From NCBI GenBank assembly GCA_037441525.1, contig JBBISA010000024.1, positions 1-54,136 of the forward strand: a DNA stretch of 54,136 bases, in the 5' to 3' direction. The notes below the pieces were generated by a model. It did not search any database, was not told the origin of the DNA, and saw only the letters and a list, made by a program, of their open reading frames with translations. The stretch is from SKVR01 sp037441525 (GTDB lineage: Bacteria; Bacteroidota; Bacteroidia; Bacteroidales; UBA7960). Both the position numbers and the translations under genes were made by a program. Below are positions 54,001-54,136 of this stretch, one piece after another (the stretch's first letter is position 1; each line of letters opens with the position of its first letter).

Positions 54001-54136
54001 TTAAGTTTGGGATCAGCTGCCTGTGCAGCAGCAGATACAGGAATCTTTTCAACAAAAACATCCTGCAAAGCTAAAGATTGGCTAAATGTAAACAATGCGC
54101 TTAAAATAAGGCACATACTTAATAATACCTTTTTCA
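51042..54136 (-). CDS. N-domain paralogue 4: scaffold-like protein with two cohesin-like regions, a dockerin half and T9SS tail (start off the edge)
   Basis: The frame reads KKVLLSMCLILSALFTFSQ up to the last base of the window, so the ATG begins one base beyond 54136; an internal ATG at 54116 gives a 1024-residue form. Order: signal peptide; shared N-domain (about 20-240, with SVTYRIFIKLAPEWRL, YDSWITIGSYS and GQWTTNGDFTFE); two Big_9-type Ig repeats; a cohesin-like beta-sandwich (about 440-590, plus-strand 52340-52800); a dockerin-type half DVNLDGVVTAGDITQIMRRS (about 51960-52035); a second cohesin-like region (about 820-930, 51320-51660); and a T9SS type A sorting domain (RVYPNPARDMLKVEL). 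It resembles a scaffoldin built for type IX export. Cohesin calls are by strand pattern, not by firm motif. Confidence 0.78.
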   Translation of the reverse strand, partial: KKVLLSMCLILSALFTFSQSLALQDVFVEKIPVSAAAQAADPKLNANSVTYRIFIKLAPEWRLSTVQGLFANPLLFITSTQFYNTADIGTSFPTYRPIPNMSQPLYYDSWITIGSYSRAASASKIVPLFEDNTDGIRDGFILGAAENPSAIDPATQIDLIWGDQMGPSADYGLEPAYEPENVIYYAAGGVAGATASNYICIGQWTTNGDFTFELGFQAYHPTRAAQNYVYRDATVPGGFIYTPLAFYTTINAAPVVSLVAPTSASTYTTGDLVNMAATASDTDGTITRVEFLVNGVVVGQDLTAPYEFAWASTAGIKNLTAIAYDNGGKSTTSAPVSITVNAPPANQLPVATITAPAAGTQYDVKDVPTASINIAATASDPDGSVTLVEFFVNGTKVGEDATSPYEYTYITSVLGSYSITAIATDNLGIKGNASAPVNVSVINSGVSFQLGNESVMSVACHSSSVFCVPVKRINSAVTNATGFDFELSFDHNLVSPTGKIYVSNDMTNERQTGVYFRQEGNNKIYAGVYFVSGNATFNGTGDILCVEFARNIGFATGAQAQISLTSIKTSYSNSAAVNENLPNPFTYTIFNNTIFEGSLSFWADNSPLRGGPGYAPTVIRSTANSSYEVQPDVNGIFRYDFSGSNGKQFNINKANPGVPSTWNDPVKTKEIWSSYDALLAQKVIVNDPTFIPNVFQIIAMDVNLDGVVTAGDITQIMRRSVETIEGFSHVIAGSRRWSWLPTEDLNSDLKFRISNTWPADDGVGYSKNRVPFNTGIYTINAGDDSECAFMESKNFKAILLGDVDGSYRRVVADGIIKSGVVKNGSEKDLVLVDLASATKEEKFINIPVRLYKNDNIKDLDLVLSYNGKKLQFESIVSHTSFVQMEFNNINNQHISVSSISSKAYPVEEKLFTLRFYSREGFSKEDILQAVSFINGVQVETMISDPAPLAVDNNFDQLLRVYPNPARDMLKVELPEAAKVQLISMEGRVLYTNLYAEGVEEINVGLFADGIYMLRISNNKVSTVRQVIIKK

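Overview
The window (54,136 bases, AT-rich) most likely comes from an anaerobic, Bacteroidales-like member of the Bacteroidota. The evidence is type IX secretion (T9SS) C-terminal sorting domains, a TonB-dependent receptor with a carboxypeptidase-like N-terminal domain, promoter boxes of the TTTG / TAnnTTTG kind, BlaI/M56 and MazEF modules of Bacteroidota type, and no Shine-Dalgarno-dominated starts. No rRNA, tRNA, CRISPR array or intact insertion sequence was seen.

Layout. (1) 0.2-12 kb is mostly minus strand: a broken DUF559 gene, a Cache-PAS-PAS-CBS-DUF294 sensor, a broken RhuM gene, a metallophosphoesterase, a four-helix-bundle protein, a two-subunit sodium:solute symporter (large subunit plus DUF4212 small subunit), a BlaI/M56 pair with a double operator, and a MazEF toxin-antitoxin pair. 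(2) 12.3-14.3 kb is a secreted sialate O-acetylesterase, divergent from what follows. (3) 14.6-31.1 kb is a plus-strand redox cluster: four PQQ-like beta-propeller proteins, an NHL-like propeller, a 59-residue Tat-like Cys peptide, a Tat-like ferredoxin, a NapH/NosR-like membrane polyferredoxin, a NuoE-NuoF fusion and a [2Fe-2S]/GltD-like flavoprotein without an NAD(P)H domain. Two defence-type cassettes interrupt it: an AAA ATPase + DUF4276 pair and an AbiE pair. (4) 31-40 kb holds a glycosyltransferase, a Fic protein, a MacB/FtsX-type ABC exporter pair, and a Crp/Fnr regulator next to an alpha/beta hydrolase, both broken by in-frame stops. (5) 40.9-54.1 kb is a cell-surface locus: four paralogues share an N-terminal domain I do not recognise, three of them with T9SS tails. 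With them are a small membrane-anchored dockerin protein, a large TonB receptor, a lipoprotein, a 5'-truncated dockerin protein and a scaffold-like protein with two cohesin-like regions. The last gene runs off the right edge by a single base of its start codon.

Together, the redox cluster looks like a route moving electrons between cytosolic NADH/ferredoxin and periplasmic or envelope propeller proteins through the membrane polyferredoxin. The surface locus looks like a secreted, self-assembling complex with a TonB-dependent uptake partner. Both roles are inferred from domain content and gene order.

The most unusual pattern is that five genes (DUF559, RhuM, DUF4276, Crp/Fnr, alpha/beta hydrolase) are each interrupted by in-frame stop codons with no frameshift. 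Most of the stops sit where Tyr or Cys is expected, and the protein reads as intact family sequence on both sides.
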